Shown in pieces: positions 47,269 through 59,600 of a stretch of DNA of 64,000 bases; the first letter of the stretch is position 1; each line of letters begins with the position of its first letter. Source of the stretch: Tethya wilhelma (Eukaryota; Porifera; Demospongiae; Tethyida; Tethyidae); assembly GCA_964030475.1 (NCBI GenBank), contig CAXIPT010000008.1, positions 3,844,568-3,908,567 of the forward strand, read 5' to 3'. Position numbers and translations under genes: made by a program. The notes under the pieces were generated by a model. It saw only the letters and a program-made list of their open reading frames with translations, made no database searches and was not told where the DNA came from.

Positions 47269-48417
47269 ATGCAATCATTAGCGCCAAAAGGACAGAAGCC
47301 TTCCCTAAAACTTTTGTTGGACAAGGTACTTATAGAATCTGTTATAGTGATCATGATATTTCATAGCAATCACCTCACATAATAATACTTTTTGCTCCCA
47401 CATACACACATCTACGTACTGTAACACACATGGCATGCATGCAGGCATTCTTGTCCTGCCTTGGATTTTCAGCAAGTGGATGGCTCACATTTATCATAGC
47501 ATTTGGAACAAATATCTCTAGGTTTGACCACACATATCCACATTTATGCAACTATTTCGTTTGCCATTGACCTCCTGTGACCCCTATAGCTACTCCATTG
47601 TCACCTCCACCCAGCCACTAACCGGCAATTAGCCTATAAAAACTTTGGTTGCTAGGCAATGGCAAACAAACATACATACATACACTAAGCAATTGTAACA
47701 CTCATACGCTAAACATTTATAACTCAGTCTAGATCCAGTTATCCAATCCACAAGTTTTCTCTTCGTTCCATGGTATATTGCAGCCTGTACTGGACCAGTG
47801 TTTTACATTTTAGCTTCGATTTATTACTATCTGACCAGGAGAGGCCTTAAAATTGGATCTTTCTTTGGCAGTGCTGTATCTTAATACACCTTTACAATGT
47901 CATGCATGCAGTCATGTTTATTCAATATGTCATAGTCCATCAATTAAAGTCTTAGACAGTGATTTGTTACCCTTGACTGTTGCAGTGCTACTTTTTTGCT
48001 ATAATTTACACAGCTGCACTGTCAGCTCCTTTGTTTTCAGGTATTCATCTGATTGCTGGAGCTGTAGATGGAGTTCAAAATGCCATTGACATCATTGAAA
48101 TCAGTGTTGATGATCTTAATCGAACAATCAGCTTGGCTCCAAATGATGTCATCAATGATCCTAACACACTTGCTGCCGTACTCGAAATTGTTGTAGAGAT
48201 TGTAAAAGCATTACTCTACTTTCTCCTTGGGTTCTTTTTTGAGAGATTTGTGACTGTTCTTCGAGGACAATTTATTGGAAGCTTTTTGGCACTTTTTTTC
48301 ATGGTTAGCTATGATTGGCGCCCAAATCTTACATGATTATTATATTTAATTTTATTTGATTTTCAGATTCTGGCAATGATGACCTTGCCATTTCACCACA
48401 GGAGAGTGAACAACTGA
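47269..48417 (+). CDS. Unknown four-helix membrane protein, paralogue 2
   Basis: Five exons: 47269-47325, 47445-47521, 47728-47875, 47986-48303, 48367-48417. The sum is 651 bases, 216 residues. It starts MQSLAPKGQKPSLKLLL, then has helix 1 (GFSASGWLTFIIAFGTNI), helix 2 (WYIAACTGPVFYILASIYYYL) followed by TRRGLKIGSFFG, helix 3 (CYFFAIIYTAALSAPLF), a soluble segment with an amphipathic, acidic stretch (DIIEISVDDLNRTISLAPND), and helix 4 (FIGSFLALFFMILAMMTLPF) before a short basic tail HHRRVNN. Exon lengths 77 and 148 and all intron phases match the minus-strand gene at 45300-46752, although sequence identity is low. Same layout, so likely the same topology. Function and family are unknown to me. 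Confidence 0.8.
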
Positions 48418-49114
48418 CAGAAACACTATAATAATGTACTCTACAGCTCTATACTTTTCTGTAGCAATACGAACATCATTGTACGTAGCACATGGATAGT
48501 TATTTAGTTTAACATTGAAGTTAGTGAGAATTATGCATTTGTCATATATAGTATAATTATAAATTATAATGTTGTAGTGTGATATTATTTTATTCTGCAT
48601 GCTGGCAAATGTGGTAGTATATTATCTATGGTGATGCAGAAAATTTTAGTTGAAATTTAGCCCATGGTGACTCTCATGGCATAGGTCATGGCATGGAGAC
48701 TCACTGTCATTGATTATGATCAAACTTTGATAGGTACACATACTAGTATGTGAATGTTGTAATGAATGTTTGTGGGGAGAGTGTTATGAAGGAAATGTGC
48801 AATATTGTGAACCCACCTTAAGTAAACAACATCAGTTTCACCAAAAATTATCGTACTGTCTACTTATAAAACTAAATTCACACCTTTATTGTCATGATAA
48901 GTTTAGATGACTGAAACTTGATGGAGTTTTACATGTTTATCTCCTAGCCTAATTCCCAGGCCTGGGTCCACTATTAGCTGCGCTGCCTGCGCAATGGTCT
49001 AACGTTTTGCGCATGCGTACGCGCGTTTTCTACTGTGACGATCTTTCCCTTACCACAAACACAAGAAGCCGTATTCATAATAGACAGCCATGGAAACCGG
49101 ACCACAAAACTAAC
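48418..49114. promoter_or_regulatory. Intergenic region and F-box gene promoter
   Basis: 697 bases between the membrane protein gene and the F-box/WD40 start. The first part is AT-rich 3' UTR-like sequence. An NRF-1-like palindrome TGCGCATGCGT lies at 49008-49018, followed by ACGCGCG, about 100 bases before the start codon. No other gene is seen. Confidence 0.5.
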
Positions 49115-52100
49115 ATGTCCAGCACCAAAAGAGCTCGCAGTATCTCAGCTCCCTCTCTCACCGTGCACTGCAGCAATTACACAAGGACAAGAATCAGAAA
49201 GAGCGACGTAAACTATGAGAGAGGCAAAGACAAGCTTGCTCACTGGATAGGCGCCTGGGGGCATGAAGAGGTAACTCGATATTCTATTTTATGCGCACCA
49301 ACACCACTCTGATCTTTATTCAACGTTTGCAGCTTCGTTCTATATTACAGTCTTTAGTAGCAAGATGTCCATTAGTACAAATGGAATATTTATGGACAGT
49401 AAGTCAACAGATACACTATAATTCTAATCTTCATGTTATATATGTTTGTGTTTTCAAAGGCAAATAAAGTTAGAGGTAAATGTTTGTCTTTCAGGCAATG
49501 GAGTCAATACCTGGTAGAGATTTTCTCCACAATTCAGACAACTTGCACTCTCGTGGCACTCATTTCCGTCCTCTCTCCACCCCTCTCACTCGTAACATCA
49601 CAGCTAGACTCAAATCCTCCAGGAAACCGGAGGTTTGGTAGCTTTTTGTTTCTCTTTTTGTATCTTGTAGTGGATGTTTGGTTGAGTCAATGACTAGTTA
49701 TGTTTTGTGTTCTTTTGTGTAGAACAAGCGTCTTCATCGAGCACAGAGTGCTGTTGTTAACTCAGAGGTAATGTGACAATACTGAAATGTGTTTCATCTT
49801 CATCTGCACATCTTTACTGAACTTGCTTTGTTAATCTTCTTTGCACATTTTCACCATTTCTCACACACACACACACACACCTGTACTAGGTAATCACGTT
49901 AAAATCAGAATCTCACCACAGATGGAAGTATGTAATGTCATATGCTGATTATTGTCGTACAGTTTTTTTTTTGTTATTGTTGTTAAAAGGAATTATGTCA
50001 TGTCTTGATAGAACTCCTGTGCCTGAGGCAACCTCATCGTCACGGTTACCAGGACTACAGAGATCCCTTTCGGCCACACCCTCTCCCTCTCATGCCCCGC
50101 CCTTCTCTGCTCCCTTCAAAGCGGGACCAAGCTCCTGCAGCTGGTATGATCACACACCATCAAGGTCGAGGAGAAACAATAACACTTTTGGAAGATGTAA
50201 GAAATGAAGATTATTGTTGGGATATGTCTGCTTTTGAGTAGCCTCGTTCCCACGTTCCCTCTTTCTCAAATTTATATTTCTGTATATATGTTGATATTTA
50301 GACAGTCTGAGAATTGATACTACTTGGTTTTTTGTCATTGCACACAAGAAAGGCTCAATGGCTACTAATCTTTCTCTTAAGTGCTGTAATTCTCAGTGCT
50401 CTCTGAAGCTATCTTGTCCATTCATCAATACCCATCCTTTAGGTTTAAGTACTCCCCCATCTCGCATTCTTGCCCCTATGAGACGTCACATGCAACCGTC
50501 GGTGGGTGTGGTCTCTCCACGAGAGATGATTGCTTCGCTAGAGAGGGACACCTCCTTTGCTAGTCAAACAATGGCAGTGTCTTCTCCAAAAAGGTATCTA
50601 CACTCCCCTGTCTGCTGTTATTGAGAAGTGTTCATACTGTCATCATTATGCTTGTTATCTTTTAGGGCAATACTGTTTTGTACAGGATTCCAAGTGAGTT
50701 GACTATACATGTCAGGAGCTTTGCAATGCTCATAATAGCCTCATAGCATCATACTAGTCAGCAAGCCAGTAGTACCCTTCTTTCCCTATGCATGCACTGA
50801 AGGGAGTGCTCATAAGCTCCTGTGTGTGTTTTTGTTCATTGCCTTACAGGATGTGTGTCTGTCGAGTGAAGCGCTGGAATTTCTTACATGGTTTAGTGAT
50901 CTTGAGCACGGTAGGTACTAATCAGTGGGCACCCCCCTTCTATTATTATTTTCAAAATTATCAAGCTAAAGAAGAAAGGTGTCCTGCTGTAAAGTTGCCT
51001 CTTTTACCTCTACTCTAGACTGGCAGCAACAAGAACTGTTGCAGCTGGTCATCCATAACCTTGATCAAAGAGAGCTCTACTTTCTTGCCACTCTCCTTAA
51101 GGTATATTATTATTATTATTATTATTATTAAACACACCACAATAGGTGCAAAGGTAGACAAGTAGTACACATGCACACATAATTAATTAAGTAAAAAAGA
51201 GAGATAAAATCATTAATAGTTCAGCCTAACTTTTTCCTTTCTTATATCTATTTAATATTATTGTGAACAGCTAGTGTGTTGGTACATAGTGAAAATGCTT
51301 CAGTTTTTGCACTGTTAAAGTGTTTGTTTCTATGTCCAGTCACGACAGTATAGGGATTTTGTGTCTCGGCTCCCTGAAGGTCTAGCTTATACACTTCTGT
51401 CATATCTACCAGCCAAAGACATCCTTAGGAATTGCTGTCGTGTAAGTCTACAATGTATGGTATGATTTCATACTAGTTTACTTGTTTGTTGTGTCAGTTA
51501 GGTGCTTCTCTTTGGAGCAGTTTGCCAAGAGACTACCTACGATTCAATTTTGAGTGTTTTAATTTGTGTAGAAAATGGGTCATGTGGTATGTTAATGTAC
51601 ATTTGTCAGAAGCCTCTACACGTACTTTGTACTTGTGTCTAGTTCCTTTTAATAGGAATACTATTATAGCAGTCTGTTATAATATTATTGCATGGGTCCT
51701 CTATTTTCATCCTTTGTAGACATTAAATGCCATGCAAATATCCTGCATTAGAGTCCCATGTTGACCACATTCTCAGTCAACTTTCTAGTCAATTGTCTCT
51801 GAGTAATACAATTTATTATCAAAGCCTTTTGTTGGTCTTCCTCCACAAAGAATTCCCCTGTGGTGGTGGTTGTGTGGACTTGTGTGTGAAAAATAGTTTT
51901 CAGTTTCCACTCTCTTGTCCTTTTTGTAGATGCTTCTAAAGGTGAACAATTATAGTCATTCACTATTATGTGTATGTATGTATTTGTGTGTATGTGCCAT
52001 AATATGCATATTATAATGGTGCATGTGTGTTATCTGTAGGTATCTCATGCTTGGAATGAAAGGTGTAGTAGTGAAACTCTCTGGGAAATCAAGTCACATC

Positions 52101-55100
52101 AAGGAAGAATGGGTATGTTCGTTGATAGTAAGGGCAGGAATATGCATGTTAGAGAAAATGTCAGTATAGTTTTTTTTCTCCTTTTTTGCACAACATTGAG
52201 TCCTTAAACGATATGTTTTTTTCACAAAGTTTATCTTAAGAGTAAGTCGTGTCAGTGCAAATTAAAAGGTTTACTCAACACTCACATTTGTTATTCTAAT
52301 TCTCTGGTCTCTGATTGTTTCCCCCCTCCTTCAATGATATCATTGTGCACTGGTGCACACATATTATAGGCTTGCCCCTCAAGAATTTTCTCTCTTGGAA
52401 GCAACTCTACATTGATGATCTCAAGTTGAAGAGAAATTGGCGTCGAGGAAGATTTGTGCTTCGAACCTTGTCTGGTCACACAAAAGAGTAAGAAAGGCTT
52501 ATTGAATTGCATTCCACACAATTGACATTGTAGCTTTGATTTTTTTTTCTTTTTCTTTTTCTGACCATGTAGTGTTCTTTGTGTGAGAATGAAAGAGAAC
52601 ATCGTAGCAACCGGTAGTGCTGATCGCACCATCAGGTAGAGTGCACAGATGAGTGTGCATACATTCAAATTATATTATGTGCCACTATTATAAATCGTGA
52701 CCATTTACCATGGTGTGTATAATGCTATTGTAGGATATGGAACATTGCTACTGGAGAGTGTCTCAGGACACTGACTGGACACACAGTAAGTAATACGCTT
52801 AAGCAACTAATCAATGTTAAATCTTGATCGATGTCTTAACTTATCAATGTTGAATTCTTATCGATGTCAAAACCAATTGATGCCAAATTTTAATCGATGT
52901 TAAACCCTATCGATGTCAAAACCAATCGATGCCAAATTTTAATCGATGTTAAAACTTATCAATGTCAAAACCTATCGATGTCAAAGTTTAATCGATGTCA
53001 AAACCAATCGATGCCAAATTTTAATCGATGTTAAATTCTATCGATGTCAAAACCAATTGATGTCAAATTTTAATCGATGTTAAATTTTAACGAGGTCAAA
53101 ACCAATCGATGCCAAATTTTAATTGATGTTAATTAAAACCTATCGATGTCAAAACCAATCGATGTCAAGAACAATCGATGTTAGAACTTATCGATGTCAA
53201 AACCAATTGATGCCAAATTTTAATCAATGTAAAAAACCAATCAATGTCAAATTTTAATCGATGTTAAAACTATCGATGTCAAAACCAATCAATGCCAAAT
53301 TTTAATCGATGTTAAAACCAATCGATGTTAAAATCAAAACCAATCAATGCCAAATTTTAATCGATGTCAAAACCAATCAATGTCAAATTTTAATTGATGT
53401 TAAAACTTATTGATGTCAAAACCAATCAATGCCAAATTTTAATCGATCTCAAAACCCATCGATGCCAAATTTTTATCGATGTTAAAACTTATCGATGTCA
53501 AAAACAATCGATGTTAAAACTTATTGATGTCAAAACCGATCGATGCCAAATTTTAATCGATGTTAAAACTTATCGATGTCAAAACCAATTGATGTCAAAT
53601 TTTAATCGATGTCAAAACCAATCGATGTCAAATTTTAATCGATGTTAAAACTTATTGATGTCAAAACCAATCGATGCCAAATTTTAATCGATGTCAAAAC
53701 CAATCAATGTCAAATTTTAATCGATGTTAAAACTTATTGATGTCAAAACCAATCGATGTCAAAACCCATTGATACCAAATTTTATCGATGTCAAAACCAA
53801 TTGATGCAAAAATTTTATCGATGTTAAAACTTATCGATGTCAAAACCAATCGATGTCAAAAACAATCAATGCCAAATTTTTATTGATGTTTAAACTTATC
53901 GATGTCTAAACCAATTTATGTCAAATTTTAATCGATGTCAAAACCAATCGATGTCAAATTTTAATCGATGTTAAAACTTATTGATGTCAAAACCAATCGA
54001 TGCCAAATTTTAATCGATGTCAAAACCAATTGATGCAAAATTTTTATCGATGTTAAAACTTATCGATGTCAAAACCAATCGATGTCAAAAACAATCGATG
54101 TCAAAAACAATCGATGCCAAATTTTTATTGATGTTAAAACTTATCGATGTCAAAACCAATCGATGTCAAATTTTAATCGATGTCAAAACCAATCGATGTC
54201 AAATTTTAATCGATGTTAAAACTTATTGATGTCAAAACCAATCGATGCCAAATTTTAATCGATGTCAAAACCAATTGATGTTGAAACTTATCGATGTCAA
54301 AACCAATCAATGCCAAATTTTAATCGATGTCAAAACCCATCGATGCCAAATTTTTATCAACTTATCGATGTCAAATTTTTATCGATGTTAAACCAATCGA
54401 TGCCAAATTTTTATTGATGTTAAAAACTTATCAATGTCAAAACCAATCGATGCCGAATTATAATCGATGTCAAAACCAATCGATACCAAATTTTTATCGA
54501 TGTCAAAACCAATCGGTGTCAAATTTTAATCGATGTCAAAACCAATCGATGCCAAATTTTAATCGATGTCGAAACCAATCGATGCCAAATTATAATTGAT
54601 GTCAAAACCAATCGATGTCAAATTTTAATCGATGTTAAAACTTATCGATGTCAAAACCAATCAATGCCAAATTTTAATCGATGTTAAAACTTATTGATGT
54701 CAAAACCAATCGATGTTAAAACTTATCAATGTCAAAACCAATCAATGCCAAATTATTATCGATGTTTAAACTTATTGATGTCAAAACCAATCGATGTTAA
54801 AACTTATCAATATCAAACTAATCAATGTCAAATTTTGATCAATGCTAAGCTAAGCTAAGCTAGCTAGCTATAATATCCATGCTAGAATCAATTTAATATT
54901 GGCTTATTGTGCAAGTGAAAGTGATTGCTAGTATATATAAATCATAATCATTGATTCTGCAATAGTGTAGCAAGCAGGCTAGTACCGTAAGTAAAGTGGG
55001 AAATTTTTGCAGGGTTTAAATTTCCGCAATTTTCGTGGTGACGATCTGATCGTGAAAAAAAGAACCGCGAAAATTTGAACACATGGCTCAAATAGCGCTT

Positions 55101-55954
55101 GCCTATGCACACGTGCGTCATTGCTGGATGTAGAATCTGCAAAAATTTGAACCGCGTTCCTACATGCTTTATTGCGAAAATTTGGACCTGTGAAAATTTC
55201 CCACTATACGGTAACTCTCACCTCTTCTAGTCTTAGGCTGTTAGCTAGAGTATATAAGTCATATGGACAGATATACAGTATGTACAGTGGAACCTCGCTA
55301 TTCCAGCCAGGCTTGGGACCTCAGAAAGTGGGTGTATTAGTGAGGTGGCTGGATCTCAGGGAAGCCTCTTTCTATTGTAGTCATACTTTGACAGTCAATC
55401 TGTTCTAGTCCATTGGCTGCTTTAGTGAGGTGGCTGCATTTCAGAGGCTTGGAATAGCAAGGTTCCACTGTATGTATGCTAATGGCTAGTGGCTAGTTTT
55501 ATCTCTGCTATAATATCCAGGAGTACTAAAGTGTGTTAGCCTCATACCCAGGCTCTTGATCAAAGCGAAGAATCTAAGTATGAGGCTAAATTTTGCATCA
55601 GCATTTTCTATTTCTGTGTGTGTTTATCGGTTGTATCATGAGTGCCATTGTTTACTGTGTATTTTGTGTAGTGTAAACAAACACGTGTCTGTTGGGCTTC
55701 GGCTGTACAGGTGCACTCAAAGTGTCTGCATGTCTGCATAATATACTTACACTGAGGAGGCTGCTGTTATTCTATACACCTGTGTTGTTTTTTGATGGTT
55801 CTTTTGATTGATGGAATTACCCTATTTGCTGACAACGATTAGCGATCGTTTCCTGTGAAATATAGCGTTTCACAATGAATGTGTGTACATATCGCTCTAT
55901 TTGATGCATGTTCACACACATGCACACACACATGCGTGCACACACACACACACA

Positions 55955-56025
<71 letters not shown>

Positions 56026-56167
56026 NNNNNNNNNNNNNNNNNNNNNNNNNNNNNNNNNNNNNNNNNNNNNNNNNNNNNNNNNNNNNNNNNNNNNNNNNNN
56101 NNNNNNNNNNNNNNNNNNNNNNNNNNNNNNNNNNNNNNNNNNNNNNNNNNNNNNNNNNNNNNNNNNN

Positions 56168-56261
<94 letters not shown>

Positions 56262-56623
56262 TCAGTCTGGGCCCTGTGCTTCTATGGCAAGAACCTTCTC
56301 ATCAGTGGCTCCAATGACAGTTCAATAAAGGTACTTGGCCTTGTTCCCAGGCCTTTCCCAAAGCATGTTCTTGTCGTCAATGAAATATTAAGATAATCCC
56401 AGAAAAATTTTGGGACTGAGCTGAGCTTAACTAGGGTCTCTAGTATTAAAGTTTTGTCATGTTTTATTGTTGTTAATACTTTTGCAAGTTACAAGTCAAC
56501 CTGAGTATGTGTGTTTGTCTGTTTTTTAGGTGTGGAACTACAAGACAGGCACCTGTGAGAGGTGAGAGTGATTTATCGTTGTGACTTGTCTACGGAAGTT
56601 CCTTCACCTTATATTGTTTTCTT

Positions 56624-56661
<38 letters not shown>

Positions 56662-59600
56662 TACCAGAACGCTAGTAGGCCATGCTGGGCCTGTGTGGGC
56701 GGTTCAACAGAAGGGAGAGCTGCTCGTCTCTGGAGCTCACGACAAAATGGTATAGCTTTAAAGATAAATCACTTTATCACCTACAGTTTGTGTGTGCGTA
56801 AACTTTGCAGTGGGTTTTTTGTGCGTGTGTAAACATCCAATATCACTCACTCACTAGCTCACATACTCACTCACTCATTCACTTACTCCATTATGTACAC
56901 TTGTGTTCCACTGTGAGGTTTGTGAGAATTTTAATTTGGCAGATTGGCTGAGAATTGCCGAATGTACCATTTGCCAATACACCCATTTAACAGCTGTTTC
57001 CACCAAATTTAATGCCCACAAAAAATTATAGAACTAGGCATCAGGGCATTTTGTGGTAGGAAGCTGTACTATGTATGTGCTGTAGGTCATGGCACGACTC
57101 TTAGTGCTCACATCTGCTATGTGCTTGTGATTTGCAAGAATGCAGACTCTGAGTAGAGGCTCTGTGTACAATGCATTACTCTCTTGACCGACAAAGGGTA
57201 TTTTAACGCAGTAGTGAATGGAACAATGTAGCCATACACTGCATTCCTCTGTCCATGAATGAATGCAGCACATACGTACATGATTCTCTCTATTGTGTGT
57301 GAGTTATAACCTGTTGTGTGATGATCATTGTTGAACACTGTTAGGGGAAATAGTGGAATTATGAAAGAAGGCGAAGGTTGCCAACTCGTGGACAAGAATC
57401 AGGAAATGTTAACGTTTGTTTGTTTGTTGGAGATGTGTTAAGTCATGCAGTAGCTCAAGTAGACCACCAACCACATGTCCATTGTCATGCAAGTACTTCT
57501 GATTACATCATTGTGGTCAGATTAGCTAACAGGAAGTTAGTTTGATGGCTTCACTATTGCTTGAGAGCTGATAGAGAAAATCCAGAGAGACAGCAGCTAT
57601 GGACAAAACGGTCAGCGAAGTTGCAGCAAGTTACTTGCAGCGTTTGGAACTGGAAGGGGTGAAAGACACTCGCCAAGACTTAGGTCAAGGTTGCTATTAT
57701 GCTCAGACATCGCAAGTTTTGTACAGGGGGCTAACTTGTTCAGCCAGAAAGATCAATCTGGAGCTCGCTCGCGAGCAAACCACAGAGAATGGTGACGATA
57801 GTAAAGTTGTTGAACGGTTTGCGAAGTACTGTACCGTACTGAGCGAGCTCCGACATCCGCACGTCATTCAGTTCATGGGAATCTATCGGGAGAGTGAAAG
57901 GACGTTCGTTGTGACAGAATGTCTGCCTGCAACGCTGGACACGGTCTTGGAACGCTACGGTTGTCTTCCCGAAGAGTTGAGCCACTCCATTCTGCAAGAC
58001 GTGGCGCTCGGCCTGACCTACCTTCACGGCCTCAACCCGCCAGTCGTCCACGGAGAGTTGGTAGCGTCCAATGTACTCTTGTCGTGGGACATGTCTGCCA
58101 AGCTCTCTGATGTGGGAGTGGCTACTCTACTCGGTCTTGGTCCAGAGCAGAGAAGAAACATAGGCAAGTATGCTCTGGCTCACTTACCTCCTGAAGCATT
58201 AGTGATGTCTGCTTCGAAACGTGTCTACTCCAGCAAGAAGACTGATAGCTATTCGTATGGAGTGTTGATGATCCACACACTCAGTGCAGAGTTTCCAGAG
58301 TACATCGCTATGAAGGCAGGACGCACGAGAACTTACTCCATGGTTGATGCAGACTTGAATGGAATCGAAGACATCCTTGAAGGTGTGCACACGGATCACC
58401 CATTGTCTAGTCTCATCCTACAGTGCATCAGTTCGGCTGCCGACCTTCGACCCGAAGCTCTGCAAATCCTGAGTACAATCTCGGAGATGATGCTTCAATT
58501 TCCGGTACCGTCTTTCGAGCGAAGAGTCCAGATTCTCCAGCGAGTGCTGAAGATGACGCAAGAGAGAAAAGCCAGTGGACAGAAGGATCTTGGAATTGTA
58601 AGAAAAGATAGTATAGCCAATCTGGCCAACTCGATCGAGATTGAGCACCTGAAACTCCAAATAGAAGAGCTACAAGTGGAGAATCGAGGTTTGAGAACGT
58701 CTCTTTCGAAACAGCAGAAGTTTGTGAGTGCACGAGATCACGAAATGGCAGCAAAACTGATGGCTAAAGACCAGGAAATCCTTGCCAAACAGCAAGAGTT
58801 GTTAGCTCAGGAGGCGGCGGTGGATGCATCTCAAGCCACTGTTTCGGCTAAGGAAGCCACCATCAATGGACTGACGAACCAACTGAAGCACTTGCAAGGA
58901 TATCTGGCCACTAAGCATGAGGTAAGGATATGTATAATATCAGGTATTTATCTATTTTTTACGTACACAAATAATTTATATGCTTTATATGCAGGTTTAT
59001 GTTTACAATATTAACGTATTACCGATATGTGCTGTGTTTAGATTTTTATCAAACGTGTTTAGACAGCAATGTGATTTTTAGAAGACTAATGATAGCAACA
59101 GAAAGTGGTCTCACTTTGAAAATTTCTCATCACCACACATTGTAGCAGTGTTTTCAGCATTGATATCACTTATTATGTACGATAATGGTAACAAATGAGT
59201 AGACACCTTGCTTCATTGTCACTCTCCTTACATGAGCCTGAGCTGTGTTTCACAATATTCACTAGCTGCCAGAAGTAATAAAACTTCTGAAGCCTTGTTG
59301 CCAGCCAACACACAACAACAGCTCCATCCCATACTGTGGTAGTAGTCCATGTATATAGGATGACTGTGTATGTGCATGTGTGTGAACTATGCACTACAAT
59401 ACTACAATGCCTGTGTTACCCACAAGGAATTTCTGAGGGATCCGCTCATATGATAGCTACATACCACAGTGTTTGTTTGCTGCGTTGTTTCTCCTCCTTC
59501 AGAGGCTAGGAATTAAATTTGTAGACACTCTTTATCTGATACAATCCTTCCCACTGTTCATGTGGCTACATAAAACACATGCTCTGTGTGTTCCGGACTG

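Noticed and set aside
53394..54599. Reading frames of 70-90 residues inside the satellite
   Set aside because: They only translate the ATCGATG units (repeats of KTNRCQ and similar) and have no start context or splice logic.
52806..54848. CRISPR-like array
   Set aside because: Units are 16-17 bases with no unique spacers, and the host is eukaryotic; it is a satellite.
55817..56396. Poly-(Cys-Val) and poly-(His-Thr) reading frames around the gap
   Set aside because: Translation of (CA)n/(TG)n through unknown bases; not genes.
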